In this document: piece after piece, positions 18,204 through 27,019 of the stretch
Numbering within the stretch: the first letter of the stretch is position 1
How the letters are laid out: the number at the start of each line of letters is the position of its first letter
Origin: Pseudolabrys sp.
GTDB taxonomy: Bacteria; Pseudomonadota; Alphaproteobacteria; Rhizobiales; Xanthobacteraceae
Direction of reading: 5' to 3'
Assembly (NCBI GenBank): GCA_030655215.1
Contig: JAURVZ010000074.1
Coordinates: 1-64,000, forward strand
DNA length: 64,000 nt
Translations under genes and position numbers: made by a program
The notes under the pieces: generated by a model
The model's database searches: none
Told to the model about the DNA's origin: nothing
What the model saw: the letters and a program-made list of their open reading frames with translations, nothing else

Positions 18204-18549
18204 GGCCTTACACCTTCAAGTTCAAGCGTCAGTCTAACAGATTGCGACGACATTGCGCCGCTGGACAAGCGGCATTCAAGGATCAGGCGACGCGGAAAGG
18301 ATCAAGATGCCGCTGCCCAAATCCAGCGGCACGGGGGACGTTCGTCTACACGCCAAAGCGCGCCCGTGCCGTGTCGATACGGCGGCGGCGGCGCGTGGGA
18401 ACTGGGTGGAACGTCGTCATAGGCGGCGATATAAGGCCGGCCCTAGAACCGGTCAAGACACTGCATCGCGATCAGGCAGGAGAGCCTAAAATCGTTTCTT
18501 GACCCGACAGGCCACCGCCCGCACCGTTTGCCCGGCGAGCGGAGAGCAA
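18204..18549. other. Intergenic region between argC and the AraC-type gene
   Basis: This 346-base gap separates two divergent genes. Reading frames through it have no recognisable homology. GCCGCTG (18309-18315) and CAGCGGC (18324-18330) form a 7-bp hairpin, and GGAG at 18541-18544 serves the AraC-type gene. No recognisable RNA gene or clear -35/-10 pair stands out. Confidence 0.5.
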
Positions 18550-19521
18550 GTGCCGGTGCAGCTACAGAATTCAGCGTCGACCTGGAAATCCTGGAACACG
18601 ACGCGTGCGACGGCCAACCACGCCGACTACTGGTCGGACGTCGTGGCGCGCGGCGTCATCCATGCGGAAACACGGGCCAAGGACGCGCCGCGTTTTACCG
18701 GGAAGCTGGCCAGCCGCACCGTCGGCCCGGCCCGCTTCGTCTCTTTCAAGACGGCCGCGCACAGCGTCAGCCGGACCGCCCGGCAAGCCGGCGGCGGCGA
18801 AGCGCTGTTCATGGTCAGCCTGCAAGTGAAGGGTGTCTCCCACATCGTCCAGGGCGACCGCGAACTGCGCCTGCGGCCCTCCGAAATCGCCATCGTCGAT
18901 AGCGCCCGGCCGTTCCAGATTACGTTTCCGGAAGAAGTCGAACGCCGGCTGGTGCTGATGCCGCGCGCCCTCGTTGAGCCATGGCTCGTCGGAATCGAGC
19001 GCGGCCCGGTCCTGGTCCCCGACCGCACGGCATCGCTGCAGATCGCGCGCCTCGCCATGCTGCATCTGACCGATACCAACCTGAACTGGAACGAAGGCGA
19101 TTGCGGCGCGGCGGTGGACGCCCTCTCCCGCCTGCTGCGTGGCGCGCTCGGTGATGGCAGCACGCCAAACGATGCCGGGCTTGCCGATCGGAAAGACGGT
19201 TTCCGGCTTGAGGCGATACGGCAAAGCATTCGCACCCAGCTCAACCGGCGCGATCTGACGCCCGGCGCTATTGCCGCTGCCTTCGGTCTTTCAACCCGCA
19301 CCTTGCATCGTATCTTCGAAAGCGAAGGCACCAGCTTTTCCCGCTTCGTCATGAACGAGCGATTGTCCCGCGCCCGAAGCCTCATCGAGAATGCCTCGCC
19401 CTGCGTCAGCCTGACCCAGATTGCGATGGATTGCGGCTTCAGCGAAGCGTCCCACTTCTCACGCAGCTATCGCAGCCTGTTCGGCGAAGCGCCGCAACAA
19501 ACACGTCAGCGCCTGCGCTAG
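18550..19521 (+). CDS. AraC family transcriptional regulator
   Basis: This is a 323-residue regulator. The N-terminal part is an AraC-binding-like cupin domain (AraC_binding_2/FeaR type). Two C-terminal helix-turn-helix motifs lie around residues 235-320 (AIAAAFGLSTRTLHRIF and QIAMDCGFSEASHFSRSY). GTG 18550 is chosen because GGAG precedes it by 5 bases; TTG 18499 and GTG 18556 are alternatives. It ends 2 bases from the convergent Bug-protein gene. Its neighbours, a phenol-type flavoprotein and a binding protein, make control of aromatic catabolism a reasonable guess. Confidence 0.87.
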   Translation: MPVQLQNSASTWKSWNTTRATANHADYWSDVVARGVIHAETRAKDAPRFTGKLASRTVGPARFVSFKTAAHSVSRTARQAGGGEALFMVSLQVKGVSHIVQGDRELRLRPSEIAIVDSARPFQITFPEEVERRLVLMPRALVEPWLVGIERGPVLVPDRTASLQIARLAMLHLTDTNLNWNEGDCGAAVDALSRLLRGALGDGSTPNDAGLADRKDGFRLEAIRQSIRTQLNRRDLTPGAIAAAFGLSTRTLHRIFESEGTSFSRFVMNERLSRARSLIENASPCVSLTQIAMDCGFSEASHFSRSYRSLFGEAPQQTRQRLR

Positions 19522-19523
19522 CT

Positions 19524-20498
19524 CTATTCCGGCGTGATGCCGGCGCTGTCGGCGATCTTGCGAAACAGCTGGATGTCTTTCTCGATCTTCGCCCGCAATG
19601 GCGCACCCGGCATGAAGGACGGTTCGATGCCGAGCTTGCGCATGCGCTCGACGACGTCAGGCACGACCACGATCTTTTCGACTTCGCTCTGCAGGCGGCT
19701 GCGGATCGGCTCAGGCGTGCCGGCCGGCAGGAACAGAGCCGACCAGAACACCATTTCAAATTCGGGATAACCGGACTCGGCGATCGTCGGCGTGTCCGGC
19801 AGGCTGGGAATGCGCTTGGCCGTGGTCACTGCGAGCGCGCGCAGCTTGCCGCCTTCGATGAGCGGCAGGACTGCGGAGATGTCGCCGAAGTTCACCGCAA
19901 CATCATTGGTCATGATCGCGGTCGCCGCCGGCGCGCTGCCACGGTATGGCACGTTCTGCATGGTGATGCCGGCGCGCTGGGTGAAGGCCTCGGTGGCGAC
20001 GCGGAACGAGCTGGCAGCAGAGCTGTAGGCCACTTCGCCCGGCTTGGCTTTCGCCGCGGCGACGAGATCCGCCAAGGTCTTTAGCGGCGAGTCCGCGTTG
20101 ACAACGACGACCAGCGGAAACGAGCCGACCATTGCGATCGGGTCGAAGTCCTTGACCGGATCATAGGGGATGGTCTTGAGCACGATCGGATTGAAGGTCA
20201 TGCCACTGCTCGGCCCGACCAGGATCGTCAGGCCGTTCGGCTCAGACCGCTTTGCGGCGTCGATGGCGATGATGCCATTGGCGCCGGGACGGTTCTCGAC
20301 AATGAAACTGTTGCCGGTCGCAACCGAAAGCTTTTCGGCAATGATGCGGGCAAGGATGTCATTGCCGCCGCCGGGTGCAAAGCCGACCACCAGCTTGCCG
20401 CTGCCTGGTGGCAATTGTGCATGGGCCGGCAGCGCACTGCCGACGACAAGCGATGCGAAAGCGAGCAGCGACAGCAAAGGTTTCATGGAAAATTTCAT
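19524..20498 (-). CDS. Tripartite tricarboxylate transporter receptor (Bug/TctC family)
   Basis: This is a 324-residue periplasmic binding protein with a Sec signal peptide ending at AHAQ (about residue 29). Family features are VGFAPGGGNDILAR, VENRPGANGIIA and SGYPEFEMVFWSALFLPAGTP split across the protein. No TctA/TctB permease genes are nearby, as is usual for orphan Bug proteins. The ATG at 20498 has AAAGGA 8 bases upstream; an in-frame GTG at 20516 overlaps the upstream stop as GTGA and could also be used. It directly follows the FAD-linked oxidase gene, so its ligand may be the substrate of that enzyme. Confidence 0.9.
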   Translation of the reverse strand: MKFSMKPLLSLLAFASLVVGSALPAHAQLPPGSGKLVVGFAPGGGNDILARIIAEKLSVATGNSFIVENRPGANGIIAIDAAKRSEPNGLTILVGPSSGMTFNPIVLKTIPYDPVKDFDPIAMVGSFPLVVVVNADSPLKTLADLVAAAKAKPGEVAYSSAASSFRVATEAFTQRAGITMQNVPYRGSAPAATAIMTNDVAVNFGDISAVLPLIEGGKLRALAVTTAKRIPSLPDTPTIAESGYPEFEMVFWSALFLPAGTPEPIRSRLQSEVEKIVVVPDVVERMRKLGIEPSFMPGAPLRAKIEKDIQLFRKIADSAGITPE

Positions 20499-20512
20499 GG
20501 CCGTTGTCCTTT

Positions 20513-22042
20513 TCACGCGCCGATACCGTAGCGGCCGGGTGCAATGATGTTGTTCGGGTCAAGCGCCTGCTTGATGGCGTCGCAGGCTTTGACGATTTCC
20601 CGCGAGCGGCGGTCCTGATGAAAGGATTGGTAGGCGGTCGGCGAGCGTCCTACGAAGACGCCCTTGTCCATAAAGACGGCCGCCATCTTGCGGTAGCAAA
20701 GGTCCGCCCGCGCCGTCTCATCGGCGTTGTTGCGGTCGTAGAGGATGGCGTGAATGCCACGGGCAAAGCGCGCGCCGCAGACGAAACTGGCCACGTATTC
20801 CAGGCCGAATTCAGCGGCGATAACCCGACAATTGCGTTGGAAGTCATTGATCATGGCGCCGGACATTGGCGCGCCCGGCGTCATCCAGATGGCGCCGAGG
20901 CCCGGCCGCCAGTTCAGCATGTTCAATTCGCCACCGGCGGGACGGCCTGAATTGGAGTTGATCGCAGCCTGAAAGATCGCGCGCGGTTGCGCCTCCTCGG
21001 CCGAGATGTAGCGCGCCTTGCCCGACGCGAGAAAATGCTTCTTCACGCGCTCCAGCGTCAGCGCAACAGCCTCGGCGCTGGCGCCATACAGCGCGCCGGA
21101 GACGGTCCAAGAACCGACGCCATGTTTGGTGCGCAGCGCGGCGCGCTCATCGTCCGTCAGCGGCGCACGGAATCCGCCAGTCTCCTGGCGGGGATGCTGC
21201 TCCTGCGACGACAAGAGATAGATATCATTGGTCGCGCGGATCATGGTCGAGACCACATTCGCGGCCTTCAGCGGCCGGATCAGGTTGATGATCTCGGCAA
21301 GGTCCTCGTCATCCGGAAACGTGAAGAAGAACATCTCAATATGCGGCGGGCGCTGCATCATCCACATGCCGATGCGGGTGACGATGCCGTAGTTCGATTG
21401 CGTAAACAAACCGTCCAGCGCCGGGCCGAACGTATACTTGGTGACGTGCCAGTTCGGATGATCGTTGGTGTCGAGCGCGCCGTCGCCCGTGCGGATCACA
21501 TCGCCATTGCCGAGCACGATTTCCATGCCGCAGACATTGTCAAAGTGGCTGCCGAGCGGCCCCGCCCCGCCGCCTTTGTCGAGCGCATTGCCAAGCAGGC
21601 TGCCGTCGGGCGGACCGGCGGTTGGCGACATCATCAGCGAACTGCCGCGCCGCTCTAGCTCCTCGTACATCGCGTTGAAGCTGACGCCCGGCTCGATCTC
21701 GGCATAGCCGAGTTCTTCGTTGATCTCGGTGACCTTGTTCATATGGCGGCCGAGCGCAACGACGACCTGGCCTTCCGCCATCGGCGCTTTGGAGCCCATG
21801 CCGATATTCTGGCCGCCGCTGATCGGAAACAGCGGCACATGGTGCTCATTGGCCAGTTTGACGATGGTCTCAACATCGGCGGTCGATGATGGGTACAGGA
21901 CAGCCGGCGGCGGCAGGTCGGCGACAGGCAGCGTGTGGCGGCCAATGGCCGCGAGCTCGGCGGCGTCTGTATCGACGGCCGCTTTGCCGAGGGCTGCGGT
22001 CACGGCGGCAAGAAACGCAACAATGGATGGCTGTGCTGTCAT
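20513..22042 (-). CDS. FAD-linked oxidase, 4-cresol dehydrogenase/vanillyl-alcohol oxidase type
   Basis: This 509-residue flavoprotein belongs to the VAO/PCMH family. The N-terminal PCMH FAD domain includes VPLFPISGGQNIGMG near residues 69-83 and the GPPDGSLLGNALDKGGG region. The C-terminal cap ends with ALDPNNIIAPGRYGIG. Overall layout resembles PchF (4-cresol dehydrogenase flavoprotein) and vanillyl-alcohol or eugenol oxidases, which act on para-alkyl phenols. No cytochrome subunit gene is adjacent. In the segment where vanillyl-alcohol oxidase has its FAD-linked histidine, this protein reads GARFARGIH, so covalent flavin by that histidine looks unlikely (alignment from memory). Confidence 0.85.
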   Translation of the reverse strand: MTAQPSIVAFLAAVTAALGKAAVDTDAAELAAIGRHTLPVADLPPPAVLYPSSTADVETIVKLANEHHVPLFPISGGQNIGMGSKAPMAEGQVVVALGRHMNKVTEINEELGYAEIEPGVSFNAMYEELERRGSSLMMSPTAGPPDGSLLGNALDKGGGAGPLGSHFDNVCGMEIVLGNGDVIRTGDGALDTNDHPNWHVTKYTFGPALDGLFTQSNYGIVTRIGMWMMQRPPHIEMFFFTFPDDEDLAEIINLIRPLKAANVVSTMIRATNDIYLLSSQEQHPRQETGGFRAPLTDDERAALRTKHGVGSWTVSGALYGASAEAVALTLERVKKHFLASGKARYISAEEAQPRAIFQAAINSNSGRPAGGELNMLNWRPGLGAIWMTPGAPMSGAMINDFQRNCRVIAAEFGLEYVASFVCGARFARGIHAILYDRNNADETARADLCYRKMAAVFMDKGVFVGRSPTAYQSFHQDRRSREIVKACDAIKQALDPNNIIAPGRYGIGA

Positions 22043-22161
22043 GCGGGATCCGACCAGGTTTCCGGCTCAGCTTTAGCCGGTGCGGCCATTGCTGTCTTGA
22101 CTGAGAGCGCCATCGGCTTGCCGCAGAGCGACATGGGGGCTTGGCTCAGTCGCTGAGCAAA
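22043..22161. other. Intergenic region upstream of the flavoprotein gene
   Basis: This stretch leads the minus-strand flavoprotein gene, with the dispersed palindromic element beginning at 22162. A promoter is expected but I cannot point to clear -35/-10 boxes, and no RNA gene is recognised. Confidence 0.4.
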
Positions 22162-22330
22162 GCTCTTTCTTCACCTCCCCCCTTGCGGGGGAGGTCGCCG
22201 CGCCGAAAGCGCGTTGACGCGCGTGTTCGATGCGTTATGGCGCGGCGGGAGGGGGGTAAAAGCGAGCACTGAGCAAGTAACACCCCCCTCCCCAACCCTC
22301 CCCCGCAAGGGGGGAGGGAGAAGAAAGAGC
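22162..22330. repeat. Dispersed palindromic element with nested hairpins, about 169 bp
   Basis: Near-perfect inverted arms begin with GCTCTTTCTTC (22162-22172) and end with the complementary GAAGAAAGAGC (22320-22330). Each arm carries its own C-rich hairpin: ACCTCCCCC/GGGGGAGGT (22173-22195) and CCCTCCCCC/GGGGGGAGGG (22296-22318). The interior adds GCCGCGCC/GGCGCGGC and GGAGGGGGGT/ACCCCCCTCC pairs. It encodes nothing. From memory it matches a family of intergenic palindromes common in Bradyrhizobium-like genomes; mobility by a helper transposase is only a possibility. Confidence 0.8.
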
Positions 22331-22380
22331 CCGCCGCAACTTTTGCAGATGAGATACCCAAGCTGGCGTGCATGGGCGCA

Positions 22381-22413
22381 AAAGCAAAAAGGGCCGCCCT
22401 TTCGGACGGTCCC
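22381..22413 (-). terminator. Intrinsic terminator of the MBL-fold gene
   Basis: Read on the minus strand, 22413-22391 forms a nine-pair GC-rich stem (one G-U pair, one bulge) capped by a GAAA tetraloop and followed by TTTTTGCTTT. It starts 24 bases after the stop of the MBL-fold hydrolase gene, the expected place. Confidence 0.8.
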
Positions 22414-22436
22414 TCCTCAATCTCGCGCGTGCCGGA

Positions 22437-23423
22437 TCAGACGGCGTGGATCTGTATCAGCCGGTAGCCGGTGCCATCCTTCTCGACGTAGCCCATCGAC
22501 GGGAACGGGAAGTGATAGCCGATGATCGGCAGCTTCTCGGTGATCGCCATGTCGTAGAATTTGCGGCGCGTCTCTTCGGACTGGCCCGCATCATTGTCGA
22601 ACATGGCATGCCAGCCCGGATTCTTCATGAAGATGCCCGGATGGTTTGTGACGTCGCCCTGCACCACGACCTTCTTGTTGCCCGAGGCAACGATCAGCGA
22701 GGTGTGACCCGGCGTATGACCCGGTGTCGCATAAGCGGTGATGCCGGGCGCGGCTTCCTTGCCGTTGTCGTAAGGCGTCGGCTTGATGCCGTCGAAGATC
22801 TTCTTGACGTTGGCGAAGTTGCCTTTGTTGGTAGCGTTGGTCTTGGCGGAATTGGCCTCGTCGCTCCAGAACGCCCATTCGGTCGCCGGCACTTTGACCT
22901 CGGCGTTCGGGAAAGCCAGCGAGCCATCGGCATTGCGCAGGCCGTTGATGTGGTCGCCATGGAAATGCGACAGCACGACGATGTCGACCGCCTTGGCGTC
23001 GATGCCGGCCGCCGTCATGTTGGCGCGCATATTGCCCACAGCGCCCTTGCTCTGCTCGAAAGCGCCGAGGCCGTTGCCGGTGTCGATGACGATGGTCTTG
23101 CCGCCCATCTTGACCACGACCGGGCTGAACGAAATCGTCAACTGGCCCTTCGGCATGTACTGCGCCTCATAGGCGGCAGCGGTCTTTTCCTTGTCGAGAT
23201 TGACGATGAAATTTTCCGGGATCGGGAATGTGCGCGATCCGTCATAGACCTGGATGATTTCGCCATCACCGAACTTGTAGCGGAACACGCCGGTCGGTCC
23301 GGCGGCGGCAGCCGGGGCTGCGGCAGGCGTCTGCGCCTGGCTCGAGGAGATCGACAACGGGCTCAGGGAGCCGGCGGCGGCAGCAGCGGCGCTCGCAAGC
23401 GCGGCGCGACGGGTGAACTGCAT
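22437..23423 (-). CDS. Exported MBL-fold metallo-hydrolase
   Basis: This is a 328-residue metallo-beta-lactamase-fold enzyme. An N-terminal twin-arginine-like signal (MQFTRRAALASAAAA) is followed by an Ala-rich linker, so a periplasmic location is likely. The metal-binding signature SHFHGDH is intact, with downstream TPGHTPGH, VVQGDVTNHPG and a late GYHFPFPS histidine. The substrate is unknown; similar exported proteins are often annotated as lactonase/hydrolase-like. GGAGG lies 6 bases before ATG 23423, so the longer frame to 23453 is rejected. A strong terminator follows. Confidence 0.88.
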   Translation of the reverse strand: MQFTRRAALASAAAAAAGSLSPLSISSSQAQTPAAAPAAAAGPTGVFRYKFGDGEIIQVYDGSRTFPIPENFIVNLDKEKTAAAYEAQYMPKGQLTISFSPVVVKMGGKTIVIDTGNGLGAFEQSKGAVGNMRANMTAAGIDAKAVDIVVLSHFHGDHINGLRNADGSLAFPNAEVKVPATEWAFWSDEANSAKTNATNKGNFANVKKIFDGIKPTPYDNGKEAAPGITAYATPGHTPGHTSLIVASGNKKVVVQGDVTNHPGIFMKNPGWHAMFDNDAGQSEETRRKFYDMAITEKLPIIGYHFPFPSMGYVEKDGTGYRLIQIHAV

Positions 23424-23556
23424 CGGAAACCTCCAGATATGTTGGGACGCCAAAGCGTCATTCTACGTCAGTTACAGGCGGCGGTCATGGGCGTTTGCTG
23501 TGACAGACGTGCGACTAGGTAACACGCCTCAGCCGGCTTTATTCCGGGACAAACGC

Positions 23557-24087
23557 TCAGGGCCAGAAATACTTGAACACTTCCGAGATGCCGCCGCCGA
23601 GCGTCAGCAGGACCGCCGCCCAGACAGAGGCCGACAGGAAGTTGGCGGCCTGAAACCGCCAGAACGGCATCTCAAAAATGCCTGCGATCAGCGGCACCGA
23701 GGCGCGCAGCGGGCCGAAGAACCGGCCGATGAAAATGCCGGCGACGCCCCATGTTTTCATGAACCGCTCGCCGCGCGGGATCAGGTCCGGATGGCGCGAC
23801 AGCGGCCAGATGTGCTGCACCCGGTATTCGAGCTTCCGCCCGATCCAATAGGACAGCCAGTCGCCGAAGCCGGCGCCCAGTGACGCGCCGACCCAGATCG
23901 GCCAGAAGCTGAGGTCGCTCGACCCGATCAGGGCGCCAATGGCGACCAGCGCCCCCCAGGCCGGGATCAACAGCGAGATGAAGGCGAGCGATTCACCGAA
24001 AGCCAGGGCAAAGACCACGAAGGGAGCCCAGACGGCGTTTTCGCGCACGAAAGCGATGATCTGGTCGGCATAGGCCTGAAAATCCAT
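23557..24087 (-). CDS. DedA family inner-membrane protein
   Basis: This 176-residue membrane protein belongs to the DedA/SNARE-associated family (VTT domain), linked in other bacteria to undecaprenyl-phosphate or phospholipid flipping. Typical residues are the early FALAFGESLAFISLLIP segment, GASLGAGFGDWLSYWIGR and the FIGRFFGPLRASVPLIAG motif with its conserved arginines. AGGA lies 7 bases before ATG 24087. It stands as a single gene between the MBL-fold gene and divergent parE. Confidence 0.92.
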   Translation of the reverse strand: MDFQAYADQIIAFVRENAVWAPFVVFALAFGESLAFISLLIPAWGALVAIGALIGSSDLSFWPIWVGASLGAGFGDWLSYWIGRKLEYRVQHIWPLSRHPDLIPRGERFMKTWGVAGIFIGRFFGPLRASVPLIAGIFEMPFWRFQAANFLSASVWAAVLLTLGGGISEVFKYFWP

Positions 24088-24274
24088 GCTGCGGTCCTAG
24101 CCTGCCCGCAGCCTGCCGACCAGTGCGCCGCGATGTCTCAGCAGAGTTCCCGCCCGGGTCCGGGTCACCGTTTCCACATGATCATGGCATAGTTCATGGC
24201 AATTGATTCGCTGCCGCCCTATCTACGGGCTCCTCCGCTATTCCTTCCGCTTTCCTGCACAGTGACCTGAATTC

Positions 24275-26362
24275 ATGGCGAAACCCGCGACCAAGAAGAC
24301 CAAATCCTCCGAACCCGACCTGTTTGCCGGCCCCAAAGGCGCTAACTTGGGGGCGCATCAGCCGGCCGCGCGCAGCGCGCCGAAGGAAAGCGCCCGCAAG
24401 GCATCAGGCGGCGGCTCGGCTGAATCGAACTACACCGCCAAGGACATCGAGGTCCTCGAGGGTCTGGAGCCGGTGCGGCGCCGTCCCGGCATGTATATCG
24501 GCGGCACCGACGAGAAGGCGCTGCATCATCTGTTCGCCGAAATCATCGACAACTCGATGGACGAGGCGCTGGCCGGCCATGCCAGCTGGATCGAGGTCGA
24601 AATGTCGGCCGACGGCTTCCTAACCGTCAACGACAATGGCCGCGGCATGCCGGTCGACCCGCATCCCAAATTCAAGAACAAGTCGGCGCTCGAAGTCATC
24701 ATGTGCACCCTGCATGCCGGCGGCAAATTCGACAGCAAGGTCTATGAGACATCGGGCGGCCTGCACGGCGTCGGCGTTTCGGTGGCGAATGCTTTGTCCG
24801 AGCGCATGGAAGTCGAAGTCGCGCGCGAGCAGCAGCTTTACAAAATGGTGTTCGAGCGCGGCATCCCAAAGGGCAAACTGGAGAAGCTTGGCCGCGTGCC
24901 GAACCGCCGCGGCACCAAGATCCGCCTGAAGCCTGACGCGCAGATTTTCGGCAAGAACGCCGCCTTCGATCCGGCGCGCATTTTCAAGATGTCGCGCTCC
25001 AAGGCCTATCTCTATGGCGGCGTCGAAATCCGCTGGAGCTGCGACCCGGCGATGGTCGAGGGCACGGAGATTCCGCCCAAGGCCGTCTTCCACTTCGCCG
25101 ATGGCCTGAAGGACTACCTCTCATCCAGCCTGGAAGGCTCCACCCTGGTCCATCCGGACATCTTCACCGGCGCTTCCGGCAAGACCGGCAAGCATGGCGC
25201 TGTCGAGTGGGCGATTGCCTGGACGGCAGACGCCGACGGCTTTTTGCAGTCCTACTGCAACACGATCCCGACGCATGATGGCGGCACCCATGAATCTGGC
25301 TTGCGCACCGCTCTGCTGCGCGGCCTGAAGGATCACGCCGAGCGCGCCAATCTCGGCAAGCGCGCCGCCGCGATCACCAGTGAAGACGTCATGGTCGGCT
25401 CCGGCTGCATGCTCTCGGTCTATATCCGAGAGCCGGAATTCCAGGGCCAGACCAAGGACCGCCTTGCCACCGCCGCGGCGCAGAAGATCGTCGAACAGGC
25501 GATCAAGGATCCGTTCGATCACTGGCTGTCCGGCAACCCGACCATGGGCAACCGGTTGCTCGAATTCGTCATTGACCGCGCCGAAGACCGGCTGCGCCGC
25601 CGCGCCGAAAAGGACGTCGCCCGCAAGTCAGCGGTGCGCAAGCTGCGCCTGCCCGGCAAGCTGGCCGATTGCTCGAATTCAGGCTCGGCCGGCTCCGAGA
25701 TTTTCATTGTCGAAGGTGACTCGGCCGGCGGCTCGGCCAAGCAGGCGCGTGACCGCAAGACGCAGGCGATCCTGCCGCTGCGCGGCAAGATTTTGAATGT
25801 GGCGTCCGCTACCAAGGACAAGCTGGCCGCCAATCAGCAGTTGGCCGATTTGATCCAGGCTTTGGGTTGCGGCACCGGCGTCAATTATCGCGATGCCGAT
25901 TTGCGCTACGAGAAGGTCATCATCATGACCGACGCCGACGTCGACGGCGCGCATATCGCATCGCTGCTGATCACCTTCTTCTATCGGCAGATGCCGAAGA
26001 TCATCGATGACGGCAAGCTGTTCCTCGCCGTGCCGCCCCTGTTCCGGCTGCAGCATGGCGGCACGATTGCCTATGCCCGCAACGACCAGCACAAGGCGCA
26101 GCTGTTGAAGTCGCACTTCAACGCCAATGCCAAGGTGGAAGTGTCGCGCTTCAAAGGCCTCGGCGAAATGATGGCGGCGCAGCTCAAGGAAACGACGATG
26201 GATCCGTCGAAGCGCACGTTGCTGAAGGTGACATTGGCGGATGCCGATGCCACGGCGACGGCCAGTTCGGTCGAGCGGCTGATGGGCAACAAGGCCGAAG
26301 CGCGCTTCGACTTCATCACCGAGAATGCCGAATTCGCCAGCGAGGAATTGCTGGACGTTTAA
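24275..26362 (+). CDS. parE: DNA topoisomerase IV subunit B
   Basis: This 695-residue ATPase subunit of topoisomerase IV unlinks daughter chromosomes together with ParC. The GHKL domain starts after a variable 50-residue leader: VRRRPGMYIGG, IIDNSMDEAL, DNGRGMPVDPH and GGLHGVGVSVAN. The TOPRIM domain has IVEGDSAGGSAKQARDR and MTDADVDGAHI. Presence of RRRPGMYIGG with the short C terminus ending EELLDV fits ParE better than GyrB. The stop is followed by a weak AGGGG/CCCCT hairpin. Confidence 0.95.
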   Translation: MAKPATKKTKSSEPDLFAGPKGANLGAHQPAARSAPKESARKASGGGSAESNYTAKDIEVLEGLEPVRRRPGMYIGGTDEKALHHLFAEIIDNSMDEALAGHASWIEVEMSADGFLTVNDNGRGMPVDPHPKFKNKSALEVIMCTLHAGGKFDSKVYETSGGLHGVGVSVANALSERMEVEVAREQQLYKMVFERGIPKGKLEKLGRVPNRRGTKIRLKPDAQIFGKNAAFDPARIFKMSRSKAYLYGGVEIRWSCDPAMVEGTEIPPKAVFHFADGLKDYLSSSLEGSTLVHPDIFTGASGKTGKHGAVEWAIAWTADADGFLQSYCNTIPTHDGGTHESGLRTALLRGLKDHAERANLGKRAAAITSEDVMVGSGCMLSVYIREPEFQGQTKDRLATAAAQKIVEQAIKDPFDHWLSGNPTMGNRLLEFVIDRAEDRLRRRAEKDVARKSAVRKLRLPGKLADCSNSGSAGSEIFIVEGDSAGGSAKQARDRKTQAILPLRGKILNVASATKDKLAANQQLADLIQALGCGTGVNYRDADLRYEKVIIMTDADVDGAHIASLLITFFYRQMPKIIDDGKLFLAVPPLFRLQHGGTIAYARNDQHKAQLLKSHFNANAKVEVSRFKGLGEMMAAQLKETTMDPSKRTLLKVTLADADATATASSVERLMGNKAEARFDFITENAEFASEELLDV

Positions 26363-26372
26363 GGGGCTGCCC

Positions 26373-26888
26373 CTACTCACACCTCTTCAGCAACGGCGTC
26401 TTGCTGCGATTGGCGAGCGCGATGCCGCGCTTGACGCGGACCGCGCCGCCGTCGACGCGGTTGAACAGTGTGCGGCGCGTGCCCTTGGCGACCTGCAGCT
26501 CTAACGTCTGGAATTCCTCAACCTCGACGCTGGGCGCGAACACGACCTTGATCTCCAGCCGGTCCTTGCCCAGGCGCTTGGCGGCACGAACGCCGTAGAG
26601 ATTGGTCGCGTATTCCGGGCCGACGTCATGCGCCTCGATCACCAAGTTACCGTCCTGCTGCCGGACGCTGACATGCGGATTGGTTGGTGCCGGCGGCTGG
26701 CCGCACTCCGGTGCGAAAGTTCCGAACAATGCAAATTCCCGGAAGAGTTCAATGACGCCCGGCTCGGCCGGCTTCAACTCGGCAGCGGCGGGCGGCGGTG
26801 GTGCTTCGGTGAGGATGTCCTGGCTTGGAGCGGCAGCGGCGGGCAAAGCGAGCACAAGCATCAACGAAAACGCCGCCAAACTTCGCAT
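26373..26888 (-). CDS. Secreted protein of unknown function
   Basis: This is a 171-residue exported protein with a signal peptide ending at AAAA (about residue 20) and a proline-rich linker. The mature part holds two cysteines that may pair (FAPECGQPP and the penultimate KRCE). Beta-rich segments include LVIEAHDVGPEY and LEIKVVFAPSVEVEEFQTLELQV. I do not recognise the family. It is convergent with parE, 10 bases apart. Confidence 0.65.
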   Translation of the reverse strand: MRSLAAFSLMLVLALPAAAAPSQDILTEAPPPPAAAELKPAEPGVIELFREFALFGTFAPECGQPPAPTNPHVSVRQQDGNLVIEAHDVGPEYATNLYGVRAAKRLGKDRLEIKVVFAPSVEVEEFQTLELQVAKGTRRTLFNRVDGGAVRVKRGIALANRSKTPLLKRCE

Positions 26889-27019
26889 AGCCCCGATAAC
26901 CCCAACGACTCAATACACACGCCCCGGGACCGAGAATAGCAGCGCGCAAAGCGGCGGCAATCGGCAAGCGATGCTTTGCCGATCTTTGTTGCCGAAAGCA
27001 GTGAACAGTTTTCGCGGCT

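Noticed and set aside
22162-22330. The GC-rich palindromes as a CRISPR-like array
   Set aside because: Only one palindrome with two arms; no regularly spaced direct repeats or spacers and no cas genes nearby.
24088-24274. Possible tRNA in the gap before parE
   Set aside because: No T-loop consensus or acceptor-stem pairing could be built.
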